DNA of 60,090 bases from Bifiguratus adelaidae (taxonomy: Eukaryota > Mucoromycota > Endogonomycetes > Endogonales). The notes below the pieces were generated by a model that saw nothing but the letters and a program-made list of their open reading frames with translations, was not told the DNA's origin and did no database searches. This document shows positions 21,698 to 32,714 of this stretch, piece after piece. The stretch covers positions 1-60,090 of the forward strand of contig MVBO01000089.1 in assembly GCA_002261195.1 (NCBI GenBank), written 5' to 3'. Positions within the stretch are counted from its first letter, which is position 1, and every line of letters starts with the position of its first letter. Position numbers and translations under genes: made by a program.

Positions 21698-24600
21698 ATG
21701 GAGGAAGAGGTTGGGGCTTGGCGAGTCCTGATAGAGGTAGAGTATGCCAACATGTGGTGATAGCCGCGAACGCAAGTCGATCGGTGTCTGATGCCGTTCC
21801 CATTCGTTGTCTGTAAATGTAGATCGTAGGGGAGGACCTTGAGGGAGCGCTAGACAAGGTGTTGCAGCAGTATACATTCATTGAGAACAACAAGCAACAA
21901 GCAGCTGTTGTGCGAACATTGATTCAAGTGGTAGACTTGATGCTGGAGCAGACATTGGATATAGAACGGGTACGTGATCGAACTTGTACGCGTACATGCT
22001 CTGCATACGCCGACGCGTAGTCACAAACGTTGTCTGGACGCGTCTGTATCAGAAAGGCTGAAAGTTATTCGCCTATAGAGGACACAATTGGTGATGGAAA
22101 CACTCCTTCCCATCGTTTTGCCATGTATTGAGCAGGAAGAGGGCAAACAAAAGAGTAAGGCGCGATCATGTAAGCGTTATTGAGTTGTCAGCGCGCATTG
22201 AGCTAAGCCGAAGTAGTTCTCTTACTTTTAGTGGATCTTGCCGCGAAATATCCTAAGGATGTTGGTGAAGCAATTGAGGATCTTATCGTGAAAACTCTGC
22301 TTAAATTGATGGAAGAAGAAAAGGACTTTGTAGAACTCGATCCCATCGCGTTTGTGGAAGCTGCGGCACCGAATGCTTTTGCGTGCTTGAACAAAGTGCA
22401 ACAAGTCGAGGAACCAGCAGAGAGGGAGCAAGAGGACAACATCTCCCGCATTCATCCGCATGTCCTCGTCAAACTTTTAGCTGAACACATTGCGCGCTGC
22501 AATGATGCGATGAAGAACGAAAGAATATTGACGCTGGAGGCGGCTTCTGTGGCACTGCTCGCATGCACTCACCAGTCGATTGTCACGATTGTTTGCAAAA
22601 GGCTCGTTCCGGCTCTGGTAAAGGCAGCACATTTACGTGGACCAAGCGATGAAGGGTGGATCAAGGAATTGATCTGGAAACGCATTGTGCAAATCTACAA
22701 CCTTCCGTCGACCAATCTCTTGCGCGGTCAGATTTGGAGTATATTTGGCAAACTCGTCATCTTGACGGTCTCTACAGTCAACTCAATTGACGCAAAATCC
22801 ACTCCATTTATGGAAGCATCGACGTTCGATATCAAGACAGATGGGCGGTTTTGGCAGCTTCTGATCGCCGGAATACGCAGCAACGACAGTGAGGCCAGAA
22901 AGTACAGTATGTTCCTCTTGAACATGGCTCTCGATGCTCTAAATAGGCAAGCATCCTCAGATAGCGGCGCTTACATCACATATGTAACAGCCTCCGACAA
23001 GGGGCTGTGGACCGATTTCTTGGATGTTTACGATTGCTTTCACCAAACTCAGCTACACATTATGGAGCCTCTTCTCCCAAAACTTGTCAATCTCATTCTT
23101 TTAACCACACCTACACGCGCTATAAACGAGTCTCGACTACCTCCACCATTCGTCCTAGCTCTGATACATCGAGCACTACAGAACGACTCGCCGTCCTTCC
23201 GCAAGAACTTTCTGACCTATCTCTTGTCCATCAAAAATGAAGATGCTCTCATTGCCATGGCCAAGATCCCGGATCTCTTATTTCAGGCAATTCTCCCTGC
23301 CTTGGACGTTCACAGCATGTTCACTATTCGAGTACATGGCTCCTACATTTCAGAATTTGGTGAAGCGGTTCGAACATTCTGGAATCGCCTCATGGTCGCG
23401 TCCCAGCGTGAGCCAGCTCTGTTCTCGTCCATATCATGCGATATCATTCACCAAATTGGTCTCCTGAAAAGTCCCGTTCCAGCTATATACATTGCTCAAG
23501 GCTGCTTTGAGCATGTCCCGGAAATCATCCCGGAACGACCTTGGGGTGTCGATGAATTAGTCAGCGCATGCCGGCTGGTCAGTTCCGATGAGAAGTTCCA
23601 GTAAGTTGAAGAAACAATTTCCCTCCAACACATACTTACTTTTAAATAGGAGAACCAAGAGCCGAGCATTGATTCGACAACTCTGCATTGACGGCCTTAA
23701 TCGTTATGTCGACTTTTCTTTGATTACATTTGACCACGTTTACAGGTGCATCATCAAACTTCAAGTACTCAAATACTCACTTTATTGTAGATTTTGTTCG
23801 GCTTCAGTGGATCATTACGAGAACGTCTCGCGTTCGGATGCTCTACCAAAGTTAAGACGTTGGCTTCAAGACTTTTATTGTTTCGATGTTTCTAGGGTAA
23901 GCATCCAAACGATCGAGAATTTGTTTCACTCGAGCCGCACAGGGTAGCTTGGAAGGCCACCTATTAGGAAAAATTCGCAAATTAATGGACATCAACGCAT
24001 CGGATGGTTCGTATCCACGCACTGCGGCAAACACTTGACTGAAACGCCCCACAGGTCAATTCAAGTATTCGGCTGTCAGATCTTATGCCTATGAGTTATC
24101 GAATTTCATGTTTCTGGTGGCGCCATTGATCACTGAGGCTTCATGGACTGCCATTGTTAACGCTCTGACCGGAGGCATGACAGAGGATTTGTAAGGATAG
24201 CTCGTCGACGCTGCTTCGTTTGACTGACATTCGCTTACTTAGACCGAATTATGTGCCTCTCAATACGCTTGTGTTCCTGGACAGACTGTTTAGTGAAGAC
24301 AATGCCCTGCATTTGCATTTTGCAGGTAACTTTCCCACCGACTGGCGGTAACTTCGTGCTCATCAACCTGGTCAGATGTATTCCTAAAGGCATTGGTTAG
24401 CAGTGAAGTCAATACCATACTTGTCAAAGTCTCGGACGGCGTGCAGAGTGTTCTAAAGCAACAGACGGAGGACTTGGAGTTCGGACATGTGTATGCTCGA
24501 CTGCTCAAGGCTGCTTTTTCTGATCAGGCCACGTTTGATCAGCATCAACACCTATTTGAGACGACGTGTACTGCAATGGCCGATCTCTTCCGTGTGGAAG

Positions 24601-27558
24601 ACAATTTACAATTCTCACTGGCGATGCTTCATGCAGTTGAGGTTATCTGCGAGCTATGTAGATTGCATCACTTGGAATCCTTCATGCCGTCACCAACGTT
24701 CGCCGAGAGATTGACAATTCTGACTGAAGAGGATGTTCTCACAGAAGAGGAGCAGTAAGCTTTTTCTGATGTGGCTTGCGCACCTTTGATTGTTAACTTT
24801 TAATGTAAGGCACAATAAGAGACTCGGGAAGAAGTTCATGCATCGGAAGTGGGCAGCTGTCACTGCCATTGAGTTGTGGATGGCACAGGTCAGTTGAAGG
24901 ACGCAATTTTGAGGCTAATCCCAAACATTCATTTAGAAAATTCAAGAGCAGGATCGTTCTGTATTATTGAGTGTTGCAATCTCCGAGCTCGAGCAAGCAT
25001 ACAAGTCTCAAAGCCTTTCTGTTTCGCAATTTGTCTGCTTGCGAAATATGTTAGCCCAACCAATAGCCAGGTCAAGAGACGATATTGAGCGGCTCATCCA
25101 GACATCTGCAAAGATCGTGGAGGCTAACCTCAAGAAGGCCAACTACGATCCGGTCATTCTGAAAAATCTAGCGGACATGATGTTTCAGCCGACGATGATC
25201 GATTGTTGCCGAGCACAGCAGCTTTCATCTGGTTTGCAAACATTGTTCGCGACATACCAACGAGTGGCAGATACAAAGGGAACCATTATGGCCCTTGTGG
25301 CACTGCCGCTATGTCATTATCTTCAGCGAGGCGGATCCGTGAACATCGACGCTATGAAGGAATTTAACCCCGAATTAGTGGCCATGCTCATTTTTGGGCC
25401 CCTACGAGATCGAGACGACCAGAAAGCTGATCGCATGATGGAATCGAAATTGGCAAATTCCATTCGGGAAGAGGAGCAAGGCAACTATCAAGATGCTATG
25501 GTCAGAGTTATGGCCAGCAGCTTGTTGTTGCAGCTAGATAAAGATAACAGGGAGCATGCCGACTTCGCCTGGCATCTTTTTCAGGAGCTATGGAAGCTGT
25601 CGCGAGAATCAAGGCTTCAAAACACCTATTTGCATCTTAACCAACAAGAGCATCTAGAAAAGGTGCGATCTGCCAATGTCTTTGCAAAGAGATAGATGTA
25701 CTCATTCCCTTTAGTTTCGTCTGTGGTGTTCTGCTTCTCTACTGTGCGAATTTCTGTTGCATGCTGATACCAGAATCGTCGATATGCTGGTTGAGACTAT
25801 TCTGACAGAGGAAATGACATCCGTGAGATGTTACGCGGAGGTAAGAGCACACGGACGTCTGTATTTCACGGCAGCCAAACTAAAATGGGACGCAAAGTGG
25901 ATACTTTGCAGAATACTAATCGCTAAACCGGAACACCTCCCGGCTATCTTCTGGTAGGTCAAGCAGTGTATCAGTGTCTTGCTCTCACACTAATGTGACC
26001 CAAGTAACCTGGAACAATTCGATCTAAAACCACATTCCATCATGGCACTACTTACAGTCACATTTCCGCTGTCGGAACACTTTACTGTCGCCTCCTTAGA
26101 GGCTTACTATAATTCTGTGAGTCAAGACTCAAGTCCCTTTGTGCGCAGTGAACCCATAAGCTTCATAGCTCATCGAACACTATGTACCTTTCCTGACTGC
26201 GGCACACTTTGGAGTACGAAGTTTCGGACAGTGGGGTTTCCTCAGGACATGGAAAGCATGTGTTGACCGGTAGGAATCGACAGGATAATGAATGCTCCCT
26301 TCTCTCATTACTCAGGGAATACACAGCATGCCAGACGCCGTACAATTGGATCGCAGCATGACGGTCTTGCATAAATACATTGAACAAGCCAGCGAAGCCA
26401 TCAAGTTTCGAAAACGGGTCGAAGATTCATACTACCTCGCCAAGTTTAACCCATTTGAAGACTACAATCTAGAATTTATATTTCTCAGATTACCCACCAT
26501 TCATGGAGTATCTGCGCAAGAGCTGATTTCACCGGTATGTTCGATAAGAGGGCGTGATAATGTAGCGACTCATTGCGAAACTGCTTAGCACGCGTTTGAG
26601 CGCTTGGGAACGAGATCAAGGATTCCTCTCTTTGGCAAGGAAGGACGTTATAGCGCCATCAAGTCGGTAGAGATCTCATTGGGTGACGCTGCAGTGACCA
26701 AAGAGAAGGAGGAGTCAACGGAAACTGCAGATGCCTTCTTTCAACGCAAGATAACGCCATGGTATGTGGATGCAAATGCCCAGCGTAGCGTCCAACTGAT
26801 CGCTTTCTTGTCCAGGAAAGCCATTGCGGAAGCTGACATTCGCTTGGCTCACGAATTTACACCGACCCAGCAACGCATGCGATCCGACATAATTGTCTGC
26901 GCTAGTCTTTTGGAGATGATACCCAATCTCGGCGGTTCGTAGATGCGAATATCGTCCGATGCATTTGCTGATGCAGGATTTCCTTTAGGACTATGTCGCA
27001 CGTGTGAGATTTTTAACGCGTCTTTGCTGACTATTGACTCGATGAAGGTATGCAAACTGTTCGAATAAGCTCTGGCCATGTCTGATCTGTATTCAGGTCC
27101 TCAAGGATCCAAAATTCACAGCTTTGAGTGTCAGCGCTGAGGTATGGAGGTCATCATCGGTTTGAACATACGGTCAACTAACGTCTGTGATGACAGCGAT
27201 GGATGCCCATCCAACAGGTCCGTAAAAATGATATTGCCGAATTCATGCGTCAAAAGAAGAAGGAGGGCTACATGCTTTGCGGTCTAGAGCAAACATCGCA
27301 GAGTGTGTCTTTGCACAAGGTTCGGTTCCCGTCCAAGTGCTTGCTGCTGTTAGGTAAGTTCACTCTGCGCTGCATCTACCCAAAGCTTAGGAATCATCAG
27401 GGCGAGAAAGAACAGGAATCCCGGTAGAGCTATTAGCTCAGCTAGACCAAACCATTGAAATACCACAACTAGGGGTACTAAGGTCATTGAATGTCCATGT
27501 GAGCGGCTCAATCTGCATGTACGAGTACGCAAGACAAATGGCGCAGTCTCAGAAATAA
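21698..27558 (+). CDS. trm3: TRM3/TARBP1-type SPOUT 2'-O-ribose methyltransferase
   Basis: A 22-exon model of 1559 aa: 21698-21736, 21823-21969, 22079-22154, 22232-23600, 23650-23745, 23791-23896, 23943-24006, 24055-24190, 24243-24325, 24376-24754, 24810-24888, 24937-25662, 25715-25840, 25898-25953, 26005-26116, 26169-26269, 26327-26534, 26589-26934, 26977-27047, 27097-27141, 27197-27353, 27401-27558. Total length is divisible by three. Most of the protein is helical repeats; the last 130 residues are the SpoU/SPOUT domain: [36 protein letters not shown], and motif 3 [20 protein letters not shown]. Yeast Trm3 makes Gm18 in tRNA. The start is the least certain part. Two introns have the less usual donor GTTCGT. 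Confidence 0.9.
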
Positions 27559-27689
27559 ATATCTTTGCTGCGTGAGTAGAATCTGTTCCATGCTTTATTC
27601 CAAATCTTTCCGAAGTGTCAACGTCTAAAGTTTGCAATCTCCTGTCGTGTAATCCCCAAGATGTAGGTTCTTCAAAGAACGAGCCTGGT

Positions 27690-28480
27690 CTACATGGCGT
27701 ACTGTAGAATGCATGTTAGCCTGGCTCAATGGATAACGCCGCACCTTTTTTGTGTAATCTTTGGCGGTTTTGACAAATTTTGCATGATTCTGAGTATACA
27801 TTTCGGCAATGGATCCCACCAGGGCATCATCTGGATTAGGCTCATTGAGCAGCACCGAGATGGACATCAACACTAATGATAGGTCAGATCGAAGGTAATG
27901 TCACCGTTAGCACTGTTTCGCATACCTTGTGATACACGAGTCGCTGGCTTCCAAACATCATTCTTGAGTAGACTCACGCATATGGACCCATCATCATCAA
28001 TATTTGGATGGTAAATTTTGGTATGGAATTTGACCTGGTGAGCACACATATGAGCCTTTTCCCTCCCCATCTGTACGCTCATACACATACGACTGGCGGC
28101 TTGAATGGATAGTCTGTTGGAAACTTGATGTCTAGATGGAATTTTCCCCCTTTGTATGGACTCGTCTCCTAAAGTACCCTGTTAGACATACTTGTGGCAA
28201 TCAAATAGGACCAGCAGTAGCTTACAGGTCCCGCTAATACACCTAAAAGAGGCAAGTTCGCATACGTGAATAAAGACCAAGATTTGATGCTGCTCGATCC
28301 CGAATGCGACACTTACTTTGCCAATGGAACAAATCTTCGTCCACAAGACCAACGCTGACGCCAGGTTGAGGGTTGCCTTGAAGTTCCGCAAATTCCTACT
28401 CCATGTATAAGCATTGCGTACCACGTACCATCGAAAGAGCGTCAATATCTGCTCACCTTTTGCAAACGTTTTGTCGCCAT
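27690..28480 (-). CDS. Ubiquitin-conjugating enzyme E2 (UBC4/5-like)
   Basis: Seven exons leftward, 28480-28457, 28395-28317, 28242-28226, 28168-28091, 28034-27926, 27872-27745, 27701-27690, 148 aa. MATKRLQKEFAELQGNPQPG, FPTDYPFKPPVVKF, the HPN motif and the active-site cysteine at residue 85 (GSIC) are in canonical place, and the end KKYAM matches UBE2D/Ubc4. Between the cysteine and the helix the sequence is VSLLKNDVWKPATRV, one residue longer than UBE2D and different from it, so paralogue identity is open. The third exon is only 17 nt and the last only 12 nt. The gene converges on TRM3 with 131 bp between stops. Confidence 0.92.
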
Positions 28481-28930
28481 GCTCAGACTGTCAAGAACAG
28501 CGTCAGAAGGCAGTCAATGTCCTTTTATGGCAACCCATTGCTTGGCGCGCTTTTGCCTCTGCTTCATCACCGCTGGCCATTGACACAATCAAAGGCTGAT
28601 ATGGATGGCAGATAGAGTGTATATGGAGAACGAGGAGTCATTGCGAGAGGAAGATGCGAGCCTCAATGTGTTTTATGTCCACTGATTCGCCATCGAACAT
28701 TTATTGACAAAGTTCCCGTCGCCATGAGCCAAGCTGGACACCTTACCACTTTCAACATACCTCCATAGCAACCATGAGACCAATTTAACATAGAGGGCCT
28801 TGATTGCAAGCAACAATAGGAAAAAGACACGCGCAAGACACAAAAGGGTGCCAAAGCCTAAAAAGGAAATTATATGTTGGCGTGCAGCGACGAACGCGGT
28901 AGCAAGTTGACTCGGCTTTTGTCATTCGCC
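28481..28930. other. Divergent spacer between E2 and TRAIP-like genes
   Basis: 450 bp holding the promoters of two divergent genes. Frames on either strand are short and show no family signature. No repeats stand out. Confidence 0.6.
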
Positions 28931-30605
28931 ATGGGAGCTGATTGTACCATATGTTTCGAGCACTATTCTGCAAGGGACGTAGTTGTACTACATTGTGGTC
29001 ATGTTTACCACGACGACTGGTGAGTACTCGGGCCAAGAGGAATACTAGATACGTACAACTTACTCGCCAGTCAGCATCAAGGAGTGGTTCGGCAAGCAGC
29101 GAATCTGTCCACTATGCAAGGGGCCGTCCAACTATTCTAAAAAGATACGGCTGTTTCTAGATTTCAATACCTTGTCGGGTTCATCTCAGTCGCAACCGCC
29201 AACAACAGAGAAGAAATCTGAGACACCGCCAGCGGCCAATGTTCCCGTAGAATGCAACACACCAGAAACAGCAGAGTTGGCAAAGTCATGTCCCTGCAAT
29301 AGAGGGAATGAGAAGAAAGTGGAGGAATTGACAGAACGTTTGAAAGTACGTGCTTTGTTTCCATGAGATTATGTCGGATAGTGGAAGGAAAATACTGACA
29401 TTGTGATGCATCAGGTATACCAGGGGTCGACAGACCGTCTGATAGAGGAAAGAGAATCATTACAACACCAGATAGACATTCTTATGGAGGAGTGCAGCCA
29501 TTTTCGTCGGCAACTTGTTGCAAGGCAGATGACTATGGAGGGGCTCCAAAGGGGTTGGCAACACAAGGAGACTGCATTTCAGAGGAAGATCGATTCTCTT
29601 AGTAGCTTTCATGAAAAATATATAAAGTTGAAGGGCAAAGTCGGGTAAACGTCAATGTACATGGCTTAATTCGATCGCACTCACGTAAGCTTAGGCCAGC
29701 CTACCTTGACTTTATCGGAAACAAAGCGAAATCGGATGAAAGAGTCAAGAAATGGAAGATGAAAAAGAAGGCTCAACTTGTATGTACGTTGGAAGGATTC
29801 GCGACTGCTATGGAAAAGGCACAAAGGTAGGTGGAGACGGCCTCGTAGGCGGTGCATTGACGTCTCATAGCGACATGAAAGCAAAAGCAGCGGCTTATGA
29901 CGAGCTGGAACTTCGTTACAAGGTTGCGATAGAGAAACAGGAGGAATTGGAGCAACATGTGCAAGAAGCCACGGATAAGGTATGGCGATTGGATTGTCAG
30001 GTGTTTGCTCTGATCACATCATCTTTTCCAATGAGCAGCTGAGACGGATGAAGAAGCGAGAGAGCGAGCAATCCGCATATTCCAAGACGGCCTCCAAAGT
30101 CAAGACGGTGGCTCTGGGTAATGACGGGACGGCCAATTTATACCCGTCCACAAACATTGGACCTCCTACTAAGAAGTCAAAGCATGTATACCGGTAAGCT
30201 TCAAGGATGCCGACTGAAACTTTCATTCATCTTGGCGTGTTTAGACCGCCAAGCGCAAACGTTCCCGCCCAACCAAACTCTGCACACATCCTTTACAATC
30301 TTCCTTCCAAAATGCCAAACGCCGAACCCCCTTCCATATCTGCCAACAGCAACATTCATGTGTTTGACGACTCGGAACCTCCATTACCCGCTTTGGCAGC
30401 CCATCATGTAAGCTACGATACATCAATGTTGCAACATTTGACTCACCCATCCCAGTTGCAGTTAAGCAAACTCACGCTCGGAAGCAGCAAACCTACCTCT
30501 TCTTTACGAGAAAGAGTCAATGACGGTATGGGAGGAACCCGTGTTCTGTCCGCCACAGACATGATTATGAAAGTCTGGACAGCCAATAAGCCTGTTGTGC
30601 TGTGA
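28931..30605 (+). CDS. TRAIP-like RING E3 ubiquitin ligase
   Basis: Seven exons, 28931-29019, 29075-29345, 29415-29644, 29695-29826, 29871-29979, 30039-30193, 30245-30605, 448 aa. The RING finger is at the very start: CTICFEHYSARDVVVLHCGH, then VYHDDCIKEWFGKQRICPLC. The acceptor at 29074 was chosen because it gives the correct RING spacing after HDDC. Long coiled coils follow (about 110-270), then a Pro/Ser-rich tail. In animals TRAIP ubiquitinates the CMG helicase at stalled replication and is absent from budding yeast. No PIP box is evident at the end (KVWTANKPVVL). In the last exon, 30408-30455 looks like a 48-nt in-frame intron (GTAAGC...CCCAG) that may or may not be removed. Confidence 0.8.
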
Positions 30606-30737
30606 CATGCCCACACGACCCCAGTTGTAAATTAATTAATTCATAAATCAAATCCATGCAAATGGATCTCAACGTCATTTCATGCGCAGACATAAGGAAT
30701 AGTGTTGAGCTTCGTTCTTTCTAAATTGCAGCATAGC

Positions 30738-31393
30738 ATGTCTTCGTTTCGTGTAAACAGTGATCCCGTAGGACGTAGTGGATGGATGCAATCCGCCTCT
30801 GTGTCCGACAAGTTGGATCCGTATCCTCACTTTTTCATCGCCGGTGCTTGTAAGTGAGCTAGAGAAGTCATCGGTGAGCCATGTTGCTGAACGCTATTTG
30901 TGTAGGTGGTGTAGGAAGTTATATCGCTTACAATCGCTTAAGGGATCAGAATCTGGCGTTGGTTGCCGGTGGCATTGGCCTTGCGTACTTATATTCTGGG
31001 TGAGTGGCGGTTACACGAGCATGTTAAAGGCAATGGCTTATACATCCGTGAAGGTATCTCATTGGTAACGGAGAAGAAAAACTCGGATACCGTATAGCCA
31101 CTGGAGCTTCATTGGCTCTTGCAGCCACAGCTGGGCCAAAGGCTTACGATACATCTGAACCCTTCCATGTTGCACTCGCATCACTCTCGGCGGCTTGGCT
31201 CGTCGCCAATTCCATCAAAGCCTACGATACCGCAAAGGCTTCTGGTAGTCTTGATGCTAATCTGCGCAAGGCTAAGGTATATGTCAATCAAAAGACTGGC
31301 GAATTTGAAGACAGTCTTCGAAGGGCGAGAAGTACGACAGACCGAAAGCTTGATGAGCTTGATAATGAGATCAGGAGAGCTCGGGGATATTAG
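30738..31393 (+). CDS. Small TMEM14-like membrane protein with helical tail
   Basis: Three exons, 30738-30849, 30906-30999, 31054-31393, 181 aa. It has several short glycine-rich hydrophobic segments: HFFIAGACGVGSYIAY, LVAGGIGLAYLYSGYLIG, YRIATGASLALAATAGP and HVALASLSAAWLVAN, the pattern of TMEM14/FAX proteins, which move fatty acids or act in mitochondrial inner or plastid membranes. It differs by a carboxy-terminal amphipathic, charged helix of about 60 residues (KTGEFEDSLRRARSTTDRKL). The family call is from the hydrophobic pattern only; another small mitochondrial membrane protein is possible. All splice sites are canonical. Confidence 0.65.
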
Positions 31394-31613
31394 GTAGCGC
31401 GCTTTTTGGCTTAACTTAAAAGCCACATTGCATGTACATACAAGATTTTAGTCTATATAAAGGAGAGAATGCCTTTTGTGATAATGAATATGAGAACTCT
31501 AAGGAATACACCTGCAGCATGGCCTTTGCTATGCGGAAGTTTCTGCCAATCAAAATCAAAGCTAGGCATTGTATTTTCGTAGCTTTGGTTTTCCACCACC
31601 ATGGAAGAGAGCC

Positions 31614-31617
31614 AAAA
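31614..31617 (-). terminator. RNA polymerase III terminator of tRNA-Ser
   Basis: A run of four T on the minus strand, 10 nt beyond the tRNA 3' end, fits a Pol III stop signal, though it is at the short limit. Confidence 0.5.
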
Positions 31618-31627
31618 GAAGTTTAAG

Positions 31628-31711
31628 CGACACCAGTAGGATTTGAACCTACGCCTTCAGAGAAGATCAGATTTCGAATCTGACGCCTTAGACCAACTCG
31701 GCCATAGTGTC
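31628..31711 (-). tRNA. tRNA-Ser(CGA), reads UCG
   Basis: An 84-nt cloverleaf on the minus strand. The acceptor arms GACACTA and TGGTGTC pair over 7 bp (one G-U). The anticodon stem is TCAGA/TCTGA with loop TTCGAAA, giving anticodon CGA. There is a long variable arm, the T-arm is GTAGG-TTCAAAT-CCTAC, and the discriminator base is G as expected for serine. No intron is present. The spacers on both sides (31394-31627 and 31712-31924) hold no clear gene. Confidence 0.95.
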
Positions 31712-31924
31712 ACCACCAAAAAATTTTTCCTGTACACCTAATATAAGGGAATTGTGTATCTGGCAGGTGACCACCGGTGGCGCTAGGCAGGCGGGCCAAT
31801 TCTTCGCACCTTTTATGCGACTGTGTGCATCATAATATGCTTCAAATAATTTTGTGAGCGCTTCAGAACCTTCTCCATGCTTACAAGTTGTAAAGAGAAC
31901 GCTTTGTAATCGACCGTCTATCAG

Positions 31925-32404
31925 AATTGGCTACGGCTTGCCGAGGACGAAGACGGTCAGCTGAATGAACAAAAATACTTTCCCTACGAGCTTCTGAATT
32001 ACTGTGAATGGTATGAATATCATAGCTCTTGTAAGTATACCGGCGAAATCAGCAGAATCGGGTGCTCACTAGCTTGCGTATTGTTGTATTTGAGTTTACT
32101 TCTCCCGATATACTGTCCGAGAACAGAGGTTCTTGCAACCTTGTTTTGCACTCGGCATCTTTACACCACGACTACAAGGAAGACGCTTTGCGGCAGAGCA
32201 GCCTTTGGAAGGAACTAATACGGAGACGAGCGAGGACCGACGGGAAGCCACCACTGATTGAAGTTATGGCTAGTCAGCTTTGCACATGCAGAACTCTGCG
32301 TCAACGTGAGTAACTTGGAACTTACGAATTACCCGTACCTTGACGGCATACACTGCCCAGTTGTCTCAGGCAAACAAGAAGGTTGGATCGGTGTGAATAG
32401 GTGA
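31925..32404 (+). CDS. Unresolved gene, 3' exons of an unrecognised protein
   Basis: Three stretches join in frame through canonical introns: 31925-32010, 32073-32305 (intron GTATGA...ACTAG), 32370-32404 (intron GTGAGT...CTCAG), stop at 32402. They encode about 116 residues, including NWLRLAEDEDGQLNEQKYFP, LRIVVFEFTSPDILSENRGS and SSLWKELIRRRARTDGKPPL. The composition and two clean splice junctions look like real coding sequence, but I found no convincing start codon; the frame enters from an acceptor at 31924 and the upstream exon is unclear. No family is recognised. It could also be a decaying gene. Confidence 0.4.
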
Positions 32405-32714
32405 ATAAAGCGTTGTGAGAATAGTTGCTGGTAAAGATGTCCCCGTTATGGGGGGCAATGAAGGCAAGCTTTGAAGCAAGAAGCAACCACCGCATTGCCG
32501 GCGTGCAAGGCGTAAATCCACTGCTCGGTCGAGCGCGCAATGCCGTTAATATGAATTAATTGCTTACGAAAGCTAGACATGATTGTTGGATCACGCATCA
32601 GCAGCTGGTTCTTCTACTAGGTAAACACTCTCCTTTATTGACAGCTTCCTCGTAGTGCACATTATGGTATAATCATAGTGATAGAATACTATACACGCGT
32701 CCAACCTGGCAATC
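32405..32714. other. Spacer with no visible gene
   Basis: About 310 bp between the end of the unresolved plus-strand gene and the AP180 stop. Frames here are short and carry no recognisable motif. Confidence 0.5.
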
